From Bacillota bacterium (lineage in GTDB: Bacteria; Bacillota; Clostridia; Oscillospirales; Acutalibacteraceae): a stretch of DNA of 9,417 bases. Under the pieces are notes generated by a model. That model saw nothing but the letters and a program-made list of their open reading frames with translations. It was not told the DNA's origin and made no database searches. The DNA is taken from positions 1 to 9,417 of the forward strand of contig JAEZWL010000131.1 of NCBI GenBank assembly GCA_023420245.1. The letters run 5' to 3'. Shown in pieces: positions 1-6,777 of the stretch (positions are counted from its first letter, which is position 1; each line of letters opens with the position of its first letter). A program made the translations under genes and the position numbers.

Positions 1-206
1 CGGCGGTCTCCATCAATTTCGCCTGCAATCTGGTCGTGATCAAATGCCTTACCGGTATGGCGCAGGCTGTTTGTGCCGCTATGGATTCCATGCATTGGGA
101 AGGCGTTATCGGAACACTGGCGGGGGATGATACCATTTTTATCGCCACAAAAAATGAAGGGTGCGCGGAACAGCTTACTGCAGAACTGAAAAAGATGGTT
201 GGGTGA
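1..206 (+). CDS. argR: Arginine repressor ArgR, C-terminal part (5' end cut by window)
   Basis: This is the last 67 codons of an open frame that enters from the left edge (codons start at base 3) and stops with TGA at 204-206. The visible part matches the ArgR C-terminal oligomerisation and arginine-binding domain. It has the trimer-core stretch NLVVIKCLTGMAQAVCAAMD (visible residues 9-28), then HWEGVIGTLAGDDTIFI, in which GDDT (41-44) is the family's acidic L-arginine-binding motif. ArgR is a hexameric DNA-binding protein that represses arginine synthesis genes and activates catabolism when arginine is bound. The N-terminal winged helix-turn-helix lies outside the window. The gene ends five bases before recN, the usual argR-recN pairing in Firmicutes, so the two are probably co-transcribed. 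Identity is secure; completeness cannot be judged. Confidence 0.93.
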   Translation, partial: AVSINFACNLVVIKCLTGMAQAVCAAMDSMHWEGVIGTLAGDDTIFIATKNEGCAEQLTAELKKMVG

Positions 207-211
207 TTGAA

Positions 212-1888
212 ATGTTGTCTCAGCTTTATATTGAAAACATTGCCGTAATTGAAAAAGCGTCCATTGATTTTAAACCCGGTTTTAATGTTTTAACAGGGGA
301 AACCGGAGCGGGAAAATCGATTGTGATCGATTCAATCAACGCGATACTCGGAGAACGCACATCGCGTGAGCTGGTTCGTGCCGGTTCCCGTTCGGCTTTT
401 GTCAGCGCGGTTTTTTATAATCTGGGCTCTAAAGCAACCAGCAGACTTTCAGACCTTGGTTACGCGCCGGAGGAAGACGGCAGCGTGATGGTCCAGCGCG
501 AAATCGGTTCGGATGGAAAAACAGCCTGCCGAATTAATGCGCGTCCGGCGACGGTTTCCGTTTTAAAGGAGATCGCACCCTTTTTGATTAATATTCATGG
601 GCAGCACGAAAGCTACGGTCTGCTCTCTGCGGAAAGCCATATGGGTTATGTGGACAGTATGGGGGTTCCCCCGGAGCTGTTGATGAGCTACCGTGCCGCC
701 TATGAAAGAATGAGCTACATAAAGAACAAGCTTTCTTCGTTTCATATGGATGAATCGCAAAAGGCACGCCAGATCGACCTGTTAACTTATCAAATTGAGG
801 AATTGGAATCAGCGGATTTGCACGCCGGGGAACAGGAAGAATTAAATGCACTCAAAACCTTTTACAGCAACAGCGAAAGGATCGCCGCTTCTCTCAACAC
901 TGCTAACGCTGTGCTGGATGGAGATGAAGAGCGGACGGGCGTTTTATCTGCAATATCGGAGGCATCCGCAGCTCTGACGGATGCGGAGCGCTTTTACCCG
1001 GATATTTCCACTTTGGCGGAACGTGTCCGAAGTATTGAATACGAGCTTGAGGACTGCTGCTCCGAAATCCGGGATTTTTCCTCCCGCTTGGAATATGACC
1101 CGGAAGAGCTTGAAAAAGCGGAGGCACGCTTGGATGTGATTTATCGTCTTGGTCTGAAATATGGAAAATCGGTAGAAATTATGCTTGATTTTCTAAACCA
1201 GTGTAAAGCGGAGCTCAGTAATATTCAGCTGTCGGATGAAACAATCGCCACACTGGCGAAGGAATATGAGGAATCAAAGAAAGCTGCGGAAAAACTGGCA
1301 AAAGAAATATCAACAAGCCGTAAAAAAACAGCGTTGATGTTTACCGAACAGGTAAAAGAAGAACTCCGGTTTTTAGATATGCCGAACCTTGATTTTCAGG
1401 TACAGCAGGAAGAATGCCCTTTAAATCCGATGGGTTGTGACAAGATTCAGTTTTTGATTTCTACTAATGCCGGTGAACCAGCGAAGCCGATTGCTAAAAT
1501 TGCTTCCGGCGGTGAGCTTTCCCGCATTATGCTTGCAATAAAAGCTGTTTTAGCAGGAAAAGACGATATTGATACCCTGATTTTTGATGAAGTGGATACT
1601 GGAATCAGCGGGAGCGCGGCGCAGAAGGTTGGTTTAAAGCTGCGTGAAGCTTCAAAAAACCGGCAGGTCATTTGTGTAACTCATTTGGCGCAGATCGCCG
1701 CTCTTGCAAATACGCAATATCTGATTGAAAAACATGTAAAGGATCAAAAAACATTTACCAATGTTCTTGAATTGGATTTTGAAGGCAGAAAGCAGGAGCT
1801 CGCTCGGATTATGGGCGGCGCCCAGATTACCCCCTTGATGCTGGAAAACGCGGCGGAAATGCTGAATATGGCTCAGCATGGCGCGTAA
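212..1888 (+). CDS. recN: DNA repair protein RecN (SMC-like ATPase)
   Basis: The product is 558 aa, within the usual RecN length of about 550-575. RecN is a cytoplasmic SMC-like ATPase recruited early to double-strand breaks, where it promotes recombinational repair. The N-terminal ATPase half carries Walker A GETGAGKS (29-36). A long, charged, coiled-coil middle (about 155-350) includes the typical RLDVIYRLGLKYG segment. The C-terminal half has the ABC signature SGGELSR (432-438), Walker B LIFDEVD (456-462) followed by TGISG, and the H-loop THLAQIAA (from 490). I chose ATG 212 because MLSQLYIENIAVIEKA is the canonical RecN N-terminus and GGTGA (202-206) lies five bases upstream. The frame is open further back (GTG 161, GTG 203), but those starts lie within argR and add residues unlike the family. 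No terminator follows; the tyrS promoter begins three bases after the stop. Confidence 0.97.
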   Translation: MLSQLYIENIAVIEKASIDFKPGFNVLTGETGAGKSIVIDSINAILGERTSRELVRAGSRSAFVSAVFYNLGSKATSRLSDLGYAPEEDGSVMVQREIGSDGKTACRINARPATVSVLKEIAPFLINIHGQHESYGLLSAESHMGYVDSMGVPPELLMSYRAAYERMSYIKNKLSSFHMDESQKARQIDLLTYQIEELESADLHAGEQEELNALKTFYSNSERIAASLNTANAVLDGDEERTGVLSAISEASAALTDAERFYPDISTLAERVRSIEYELEDCCSEIRDFSSRLEYDPEELEKAEARLDVIYRLGLKYGKSVEIMLDFLNQCKAELSNIQLSDETIATLAKEYEESKKAAEKLAKEISTSRKKTALMFTEQVKEELRFLDMPNLDFQVQQEECPLNPMGCDKIQFLISTNAGEPAKPIAKIASGGELSRIMLAIKAVLAGKDDIDTLIFDEVDTGISGSAAQKVGLKLREASKNRQVICVTHLAQIAALANTQYLIEKHVKDQKTFTNVLELDFEGRKQELARIMGGAQITPLMLENAAEMLNMAQHGA

Positions 1889-1891
1889 GGC

Positions 1892-1920
1892 TTGACATTT
1901 CTGATTGATTTTATTATAAT
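1892..1920 (+). promoter_or_regulatory. Sigma-A promoter of the tyrS T-box transcript
   Basis: A perfect -35 box TTGACA (1892-1897) and a perfect -10 box TATAAT (1915-1920) are separated by 17 bases, the ideal spacing for the housekeeping sigma factor. Transcription should start near 1926-1928, just ahead of the T-box Stem I. A second TATAAT at 1925-1930 has no suitably spaced -35 box. The strength fits a gene whose output is throttled downstream by a riboswitch rather than at initiation (inference). Confidence 0.9.
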
Positions 1921-1926
1921 GCGTTA

Positions 1927-2193
1927 TAATGGCACAGATGGGAAAAAGTATGTTTATATAGCCGGCAAAGAGAATCTGCGGCGGGTGAAAGCAGATGCGG
2001 CAATAAGCTGAAATACATCCCGGAGCCGCCGAGTGGAACGTTTTACCAGTAGATTCGGCCGTGAGAGCGCACGTTACAGCGCGTGGGTATTTTTTATAGT
2101 ACCCGTAAGGCCGTATCTGTGAAGCTACGGCGAACTGAGGTGGTACCGCGGTAACATTCCGCCCTCTGCAAAAAATGCAGGGGGCGTTTTTTT
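1927..2193 (+). promoter_or_regulatory. T-box riboswitch (tRNA-Tyr sensing) leader of tyrS
   Basis: This non-coding leader senses uncharged tRNA-Tyr and controls transcription of tyrS. Stem I can be drawn base by base. The lower helix is GGGA 1940-1943 with UCCC 2018-2021. The loop-E pair is AGUA 1947-1950 with GAA 2010-2012. The middle helices are 1952-1957 with 2003-2008 and 1961-1964 with 1998-2001. An AAAGAGA bulge follows, and the top helix is AUCUGC 1974-1979 with GCAGAU 1991-1996. The specifier just after the loop-E GAA is UAC (2014-2016), a tyrosine codon. A Stem III-like hairpin pairs GGGTA 2085-2089 with TACCC 2100-2104. The T-box AGGTGGTACCGCGG (2138-2151) forms the antiterminator: GAGG 2137-2140 with CCTC 2163-2166, the seven-base bulge TGGTACC, and GCG 2148-2150 with CGC 2160-2162. 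UGGU pairs with an ACCA tRNA end, and A73 is normal for bacterial tRNA-Tyr. Exact ends are approximate. Confidence 0.96.
2160..2193 (+). terminator. Intrinsic terminator of the tyrS T-box
   Basis: An 11-bp stem pairs 2160-2170 with 2176-2186, with one T-G wobble, around an AAAAA loop. Seven T residues (2187-2193) follow. Its 5' arm shares bases 2160-2166 with the antiterminator helix, so the two structures exclude each other. Uncharged tRNA-Tyr should stabilise the antiterminator and permit read-through; charged tRNA should favour this terminator. Confidence 0.95.
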
Positions 2194-2206
2194 ATGCCCC
2201 CAAATT

Positions 2207-2212
2207 GGAGGA
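2207..2212 (+). promoter_or_regulatory. Ribosome binding site that fixes the tyrS start
   Basis: GGAGGA lies five bases before ATG 2218. An in-frame ATG at 2194 is upstream of this site, directly abuts the terminator T-run and has no Shine-Dalgarno sequence, so it is not the start. Confidence 0.9.
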
Positions 2213-2217
2213 AGAAA

Positions 2218-3456
2218 ATGGGAGTTTATGAGGAACTAAAAGCAAGAGGTTTAATTGCACAGGTAACAGATGAGGATAAGGTAAGGGACCTGCTCGAAAA
2301 TCAGAAAGTCGTTTTTTATATCGGCTTTGACCCGACAGCCGACAGCCTGCACGTCGGTCATTTTGTCCAGATTATGGTCATGGCGCATATGCAGCATGCG
2401 GGACATATCCCGATCGCATTGTTCGGTGGAGGCACCGGCATGGTGGGCGACCCCTCCGGCAAGAGCGACATGAGAAAAATGCTTACGGTAGAAGGAATTG
2501 ACCATAATATTGCGTGTTTTAAAAAGCAAATGTCACGGCTGATTGATTTTTCAGACGGCAAGGCGATTATGGCAAACAATGGAGACTGGCTGCTCCATCA
2601 GAATTACATCGAATTTATCCGTGATATCGGTGTGCACTTTACTGTCAACCGAATGCTTTCATTTGAATGCTACAAACAAAGGATGGAGCGCGGACTTACC
2701 TTCTTTGAGTTGAACTATATGCTTATGCAAAGCTACGACTTTCTTGAACTGAACCGCAGGTATCAGTGTGTGATGGAGCTTGGGGGCGCCGACCAATGGA
2801 GCAATATTATCGGCGGCGTTGAGCTAATCCGTAAAAAAGAGGGAAAAGAAGCCTATGGTATGACCTTTACGCTTTTGACGACAAGCGAAGGGAAGAAGAT
2901 GGGTAAAACCGAGAAAGGCGCGGTATGGCTTGACCCCGAAAAAACGACTCCGTTTGAGTTTTATCAGTACTGGCGCAACATTGCAGACGCCGATGTGATT
3001 AGGTGCCTGAAAATTCTAACCTTTCTGCCACTGTCTGAGATTATTGAACTGGCCAAGCTGGAGGGCGGAGAGCTGAATAAAGCGAAGGAAATACTGGCTT
3101 ATGAAGTGACCAAGCTGATCCATGGGGAAGAAGAAGCGAAAAAAGCGCAGGATGGCGCCAGAGCGCTTTTCGGCGCGGGAGTCAGCACAGATCATATGCC
3201 GACCAGTGAAATTACGTTACAGGATTTTACTGACGGTGAAATCGGGGTACTGGATTTGCTTTTTGCAGTAAAGCTCATTCCATCAAAGGGCGAAGGAAGA
3301 CGTCTGGTTGATCAGGGCGGTATTTCTGTGGACGACCAAAAGATAACGTCGGCTGTTGCAAAGCTCTCGGTAAAGGATTTTGAAAAGGGCTATGTGATTG
3401 TAAAAAAAGGAAAGAAAATTCATCACAAGGTTACACTGGTCGATAAAGCAGAATAA
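2218..3456 (+). CDS. tyrS: Tyrosyl-tRNA synthetase
   Basis: The product is 412 aa, a normal length for bacterial TyrRS. It is a class I aminoacyl-tRNA synthetase that activates tyrosine with ATP and charges tRNA-Tyr in the cytosol. The Rossmann catalytic domain starts with FYIGFDPTADSLHVGH, in which HVGH (45-48) is the HIGH motif. It continues with GGGTGMVGDPSGKS and the tyrosine-pocket region ELGGADQWSNI. The KMSKS-type loop is KMGKT (227-231), in line with the KFGKT variants seen in many TyrRS. An alpha-helical anticodon-binding region follows, and a C-terminal S4-like RNA-binding domain runs from about residue 350 and includes GEGRRLVDQGGISVDD (from 358). The gene is controlled by the T-box leader with the UAC specifier upstream, which independently supports the tyrosine assignment. 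All expected motifs are present and nothing looks degenerate. Confidence 0.98.
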   Translation: MGVYEELKARGLIAQVTDEDKVRDLLENQKVVFYIGFDPTADSLHVGHFVQIMVMAHMQHAGHIPIALFGGGTGMVGDPSGKSDMRKMLTVEGIDHNIACFKKQMSRLIDFSDGKAIMANNGDWLLHQNYIEFIRDIGVHFTVNRMLSFECYKQRMERGLTFFELNYMLMQSYDFLELNRRYQCVMELGGADQWSNIIGGVELIRKKEGKEAYGMTFTLLTTSEGKKMGKTEKGAVWLDPEKTTPFEFYQYWRNIADADVIRCLKILTFLPLSEIIELAKLEGGELNKAKEILAYEVTKLIHGEEEAKKAQDGARALFGAGVSTDHMPTSEITLQDFTDGEIGVLDLLFAVKLIPSKGEGRRLVDQGGISVDDQKITSAVAKLSVKDFEKGYVIVKKGKKIHHKVTLVDKAE

Positions 3457-3460
3457 TATA

Positions 3461-3502
3461 CAGATTGCCTTCTTCCAGTCCGTGCGGAGAAGGCAATCTC
3501 TG
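3461..3502 (+). terminator. Hairpin after tyrS, possible weak terminator
   Basis: A perfect 11-bp stem pairs GATTGCCTTCT (3463-3473) with AGAAGGCAATC (3488-3498), extendable by an A-T pair, around a 14-base loop. It starts four bases after the tyrS stop, where a terminator is expected. The downstream sequence is A/T-rich but has no continuous T-run, so it is not a canonical intrinsic terminator. It may instead protect or define the mRNA 3' end. Confidence 0.55.
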
Positions 3503-3527
3503 TAATTATATTATTAATCGAATGATA

Positions 3528-3556
3528 TTGATTTTCGCGGTGTGATTCTTTATAAT
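3528..3556 (+). promoter_or_regulatory. Sigma-A promoter of the yfhO-family gene
   Basis: TTGATT (3528-3533) and a perfect -10 box TATAAT (3551-3556) are spaced by 17 bases. The expected transcript start near 3563 leaves a leader of about 24 bases before ATG 3587, with the Shine-Dalgarno site inside it. The gene therefore appears to be transcribed independently of tyrS. Confidence 0.75.
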
Positions 3557-3573
3557 AAGACCATTCGCTTAAT

Positions 3574-3578
3574 GGAGG
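3574..3578 (+). promoter_or_regulatory. Ribosome binding site that fixes the yfhO-family start
   Basis: GGAGG lies eight bases before ATG 3587. The frame is open back to a GTG at 3542, but that codon lies upstream of the -10 box and cannot be in this transcript. Confidence 0.85.
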
Positions 3579-3586
3579 CATTATTC

Positions 3587-6250
3587 ATGCAAAAATACCG
3601 GTATAGCTTTATTGCTCCCGTTGCTGTTTTTTTCATCTTAATGTCCGTGTTTTTTTGTTATCAGATGTTTCCGTTTGGTAATAAAACACTCGCTTGGTGC
3701 GATATGGAACAGCAGGTCATCCCTTTTTTAATGGATTTCAAGGACATTCTTGCTGGAAAATCGAATATGTTTTTAAATTTGCAAAACGCGGGCGGTATGA
3801 GCTTTTGGGGCGTTTTTTTATTTTTTATTTCGAGCCCTTTTACCTTTTTGGTGGCCTTCATACAAAAAGGAGATATGTACCATTTCGTTAATATTCTTAT
3901 TTTACTAAAAATGATGGTTTGCTCGTTGACCGCGAGTCTCTTTTTTATAGCATTATTTAAGAAGCTGAGTATTGCACAGACTACGGCACTTTCAGTGATG
4001 TATGCGTTTTCCGGTTATGCAATGTTTTATTACCAGAACCAGGTTTGGCTGGATATTATGTATCTTTTCCCGATACTGCTTCTGGGATTAAACAAGCTGG
4101 TAAAGGAAGAAAAAATCTGGCTTTATGTAATCTCATTTTCCGCGTTTTTAACTGTTAATTTTTACTTGAGTTATATGATTACGCTTTTCATTGTATTAGC
4201 CTTCGGTTTTTATTTGTTTTTTAATTTACCGAGAAATCAATGGAAAACCAGCATTTTTTTACTGGGAATTGCCAGTATCATCGTTGCGTTCATTACCGCC
4301 GTCATATGGATTCCATCTTTGATGCAATACCTCGCTTCCGCCAGAACAGGTGATCTGATTACCAGCTTAAAAATCGGGGGCTTCTTTACCCGGTTTGATA
4401 CGACTCTTACGGTTTTAATTTGTACGTCCGCCATATTCGCTGCCTGTATTCTTTATGCCCTGTTTTATAGGCAATACCTGAAGCAAAACCCTTTTCTCTT
4501 TTTCATTTTTCTTTTAATGCTTATTCCCGTAATTATTGAACCGATTAATAAAATGTGGCACACGGGAAATTATCAGGCGTTTCCAGTTCGTTACGGCTAT
4601 ATCACTATTTTTATCGGTTTGATGTTACTTGCCATAATTCTATCCCAAATAAACAGCAGTCGTATGGTTCTGTACAGCAGCCCTTATTCTGTATTCTGCT
4701 GTACCCTTGCAGTCAGCATGCTGTTTGTTGTTTCCTGTTTGCTCATCCGTAAAAAATATGAAGCGATAACAGTCTATACCAGAACCTTATGGGGAAACAG
4801 TGAAAGCTTTAAATTGTTGTTTGCATACTTTATTATTTCTGCATTTTCTTATCTGATTATTCTTGTGTTTTATCAATCCAGACAATTAAAAACAAGCGCT
4901 TTTTCAATCTTTCTGTGTCTGCTTGTTCTGATTGAGGCTGTGTTTAATTCATGTGTTTATATCGCTTCACCAGCCAAACTCGCGGAAAAATATCAGTCTG
5001 TGATTTCGCTCAGCGATAAAATCAAGGATACAGAATTGTATCGCGTCAAAATGAAGGAAAAGTATTTTGACGCAAATCTTATCGGCAGTCTGGGTTATCA
5101 AACATTAAGTCATTATACTTCGCTCACAAATGAAAGCTTTATGTATACCATGAAAAAGCTGGGCTATTCATCCTACTGGATGGAGGTAAGCTCAAATGGG
5201 GGAACAGAGCTTACCGATGCAATTCTGGGTAACCGGTATAGTATTGTAAGATCAAGCCCGTTTTTAGGCAAAGACAATCTCATCTACCAAAATAATTCTT
5301 ATTCGATTATTAAGAATAATAATACGCTCCCGATTGGTTTTGTTATGAATAGCAGCCGGATAAAGTCTCTGGAAAAGCTTCCGGACGAAGCAAGGCTCAA
5401 AATGCAGGAGAATTTGTACGAATCCGTTTTTAACACGGACAATAAGCTTTTTACCTTTTATGAGCCGAATGAATTGCAAAATATTTCTTACCGGAGGGAC
5501 GGGTCCTATCTTATTACCTATCCGGATAATTCAATCAATGGAATTCTCACATATCGTATTCCTGTAAAAGGAACGCAAACATTGTATTTCGATTGTTTCG
5601 ACCGAATCTCCAACAGCCTTGTGGAGCATATTAATTCCAGCTTTAACATTTTGGTAAATGGTACGCTGATTCAGGATGATTATCCGAATCAATCCAATAA
5701 CGGTCTTGTAAACCTTGGAACCTTTACCGATCAAACCGTCGAGGTACAGGTGGAGGTGTTAAAGGAAGTTTACGCAAAGTCCTTCGGAATCGCAGGGTTA
5801 GATATTAACCGGCTTAAGGAAGCCGTAAACAGCACGGCGGCCGCCAGCTTGAAACAGGTGAACCATAAACTGGAGGGTAACGTGGATACAGGAGACCGTC
5901 AAGACGCGTACCTCTTTTTGCCACTGACATACGACGGCGGCTATTCCGCAACGGTAAATGATAAAAACGCGCAGATATATAAAGTTTTTGATTGCATGAT
6001 GGCGGTAAAACTAGAAAAAGGAGCAAATACGATTTCCGTCAGTTATATCCCGCCGGGCTTTAAAACCGGTGCGGTAATATCGGTTTTCGGATTTCTTTTA
6101 TTCTTTGTGGCATTGAAATTTTGTAACAAAAAATCTCTGGAAAAACTGAAGCGAATCAAAAATATATCCGCTTTGCTATTTTTACTTCTTTTTGTAGGAA
6201 CTATATTTATGGTTTATATTTTTCCCGTTTATATTTACTTGAAAAAATAA
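3587..6250 (+). CDS. yfhO: YfhO-family polytopic membrane protein, putative glycosyltransferase
   Basis: The product is 887 aa. I count about 14 hydrophobic segments between residues 9 and 460, a large hydrophilic domain (about 460-825, presumably extracytoplasmic), and two more membrane segments near 830-845 and 861-883. The first loop contains WCDMEQQVIPFL, with an acidic D-x-E pair (39, 41) in the position where GT-C-type glycosyltransferases carry catalytic or metal-binding acids. The C-terminal block LPLTYDGGYSATVN (from 778) through YIPPGFKTGAVISV is the YfhO-family signature. In Bacillus, YfhO is linked to glycosylation of lipoteichoic acid using a lipid-linked sugar made by a CsbB/GtcA-type system; the substrate here is unknown and no partner gene is adjacent. 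The gene has its own promoter and is flanked by hairpins. It is visibly more A/T-rich than its neighbours, partly because it encodes Phe/Ile/Leu-rich helices. Family assignment is strong; enzymatic role is inferred. Confidence 0.88.
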   Translation: MQKYRYSFIAPVAVFFILMSVFFCYQMFPFGNKTLAWCDMEQQVIPFLMDFKDILAGKSNMFLNLQNAGGMSFWGVFLFFISSPFTFLVAFIQKGDMYHFVNILILLKMMVCSLTASLFFIALFKKLSIAQTTALSVMYAFSGYAMFYYQNQVWLDIMYLFPILLLGLNKLVKEEKIWLYVISFSAFLTVNFYLSYMITLFIVLAFGFYLFFNLPRNQWKTSIFLLGIASIIVAFITAVIWIPSLMQYLASARTGDLITSLKIGGFFTRFDTTLTVLICTSAIFAACILYALFYRQYLKQNPFLFFIFLLMLIPVIIEPINKMWHTGNYQAFPVRYGYITIFIGLMLLAIILSQINSSRMVLYSSPYSVFCCTLAVSMLFVVSCLLIRKKYEAITVYTRTLWGNSESFKLLFAYFIISAFSYLIILVFYQSRQLKTSAFSIFLCLLVLIEAVFNSCVYIASPAKLAEKYQSVISLSDKIKDTELYRVKMKEKYFDANLIGSLGYQTLSHYTSLTNESFMYTMKKLGYSSYWMEVSSNGGTELTDAILGNRYSIVRSSPFLGKDNLIYQNNSYSIIKNNNTLPIGFVMNSSRIKSLEKLPDEARLKMQENLYESVFNTDNKLFTFYEPNELQNISYRRDGSYLITYPDNSINGILTYRIPVKGTQTLYFDCFDRISNSLVEHINSSFNILVNGTLIQDDYPNQSNNGLVNLGTFTDQTVEVQVEVLKEVYAKSFGIAGLDINRLKEAVNSTAAASLKQVNHKLEGNVDTGDRQDAYLFLPLTYDGGYSATVNDKNAQIYKVFDCMMAVKLEKGANTISVSYIPPGFKTGAVISVFGFLLFFVALKFCNKKSLEKLKRIKNISALLFLLLFVGTIFMVYIFPVYIYLKK

Positions 6251-6291
6251 AGAAAACAGCCTGTGCTTTGTTGGCACAGGCTGTTTTCTTT
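6249..6291. terminator. Bidirectional intrinsic terminator between convergent genes
   Basis: A perfect 18-bp stem pairs 6249-6266 with 6274-6291 around a seven-base loop (6267-6273). The GC-rich core GCCTGTGC/GCACAGGC is flanked by A-rich and T-rich arms, so each strand reads hairpin followed by TTTTCTTT. It overlaps the last two bases of the yfhO-family stop codon and lies ten bases from the end of the facing ACT-protein gene, so it should end both transcripts. Confidence 0.93.
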
Positions 6292-6301
6292 ATCCGGTAG
6301 A

Positions 6302-6763
6302 TTAAACCCGGATGCAATTTTCAATTGCATTGAGTGTTTCATTAAAATCCGCGGCGGTTACCAGAAGAGAGATATCCACTTCGGAAGTCGTAATAATCCG
6401 AATATCCGTATTGGCTTTCGCGGCTGCTGAGAAAACATCAGCGGCTACGCCCGGTAAGTCCTTCATGCCTTGATCATAAACTGAAATCTTGCAGTTGCCG
6501 CTGCTGACGATTGTCTTAATATTAGAATTGTCATGTAAATCGGAAGTAAATGCAAGAATCTTACCCAAATCATTATCTGAAATCGTAAAGGAAACGGAGG
6601 TGAAAGCACCGTGAGTAGGTGCAAGCGAAATCATATCGACAATTACATCAAAAGAAGCTATTTTCTGAAAAACATCCGCAATAAAAACAATATCGGAAGG
6701 ACAGTTCTGCAAGGTAACCAAGGTAATATCATTTGATGTTGAAATCGTAGGCTTCATAAACAT
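6302..6763 (-). CDS. Free-standing tandem ACT-domain protein, aspartokinase regulatory-like
   Basis: The product is 153 aa and contains two ACT domains with no catalytic domain. ACT 1 (about 12-75) has ITLVTLQNCP and IVDMIS; the VDMIS element is typical of the first aspartokinase ACT domain. ACT 2 (about 91-150) has KISVYDQGMKDLPGVAADVF and ITTSEVDISLLV, close to the aspartokinase pattern of a glycine-methionine turn, PGVAA and I-x-TSE-x-x-IS. Aspartokinase ACT pairs bind lysine or threonine and mediate feedback inhibition. Some Firmicutes make such a piece separately from an internal start in lysC as a small beta subunit. Here it is an independent gene, 14 bases downstream of dapB and last in the asd-dapA-dapB operon, so a role in sensing a pathway end product is likely. 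The ligand and partner are not shown by the sequence. It is compact, has its own ribosome site and shows no decay, so it is unlikely to be a lysC remnant. Confidence 0.85.
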   Translation of the reverse strand: MFMKPTISTSNDITLVTLQNCPSDIVFIADVFQKIASFDVIVDMISLAPTHGAFTSVSFTISDNDLGKILAFTSDLHDNSNIKTIVSSGNCKISVYDQGMKDLPGVAADVFSAAAKANTDIRIITTSEVDISLLVTAADFNETLNAIENCIRV

Positions 6764-6768
6764 ATTAA

Positions 6769-6774
6769 CCCCCC
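6769..6774 (-). promoter_or_regulatory. Unusual all-G ribosome binding site of the ACT gene
   Basis: On the minus strand, six consecutive G residues sit five bases before ATG 6763, in the position of the Shine-Dalgarno site and just after the dapB stop codon. Pairing with the rRNA tail would need G-U wobbles. A second in-frame ATG at 6757 is 11 bases away from the G-run and is less likely to be the start. Translational coupling to dapB is plausible. Confidence 0.6.
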
Positions 6775-6777
6775 ATT

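Noticed and set aside
161..211. N-terminal extension of recN from GTG 161 (or GTG 203)
   Set aside because: It lies inside the argR coding end, has no ribosome site, and the added residues do not resemble RecN, whose canonical N-terminus begins at ATG 212.
563..1879. Several minus-strand open frames opposite recN
   Set aside because: They are low-complexity shadows of a strongly coding plus strand, with no ribosome sites or recognisable domains.
1925..1930. Second TATAAT as an alternative -10 box for tyrS
   Set aside because: The spacer to TTGACA would be 27 bases and the nearest TTGATT-like box is only 14 bases away. The first TATAAT has ideal 17-base spacing.
2194..2217. Upstream in-frame ATG as the tyrS start
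   Set aside because: It directly follows the terminator T-run, has no Shine-Dalgarno site, and encodes residues absent from the family; GGAGGA supports ATG 2218.
3542..3586. GTG 3542 start for the yfhO-family gene
   Set aside because: It lies upstream of the -10 box of the gene's own promoter; ATG 3587 has a proper ribosome site.
6302..6763. ACT gene as a decayed fragment of an aspartokinase gene
   Set aside because: It has its own start, stop, ribosome-site position and two complete domains, and no kinase-domain remnant lies upstream, where dapB is intact.
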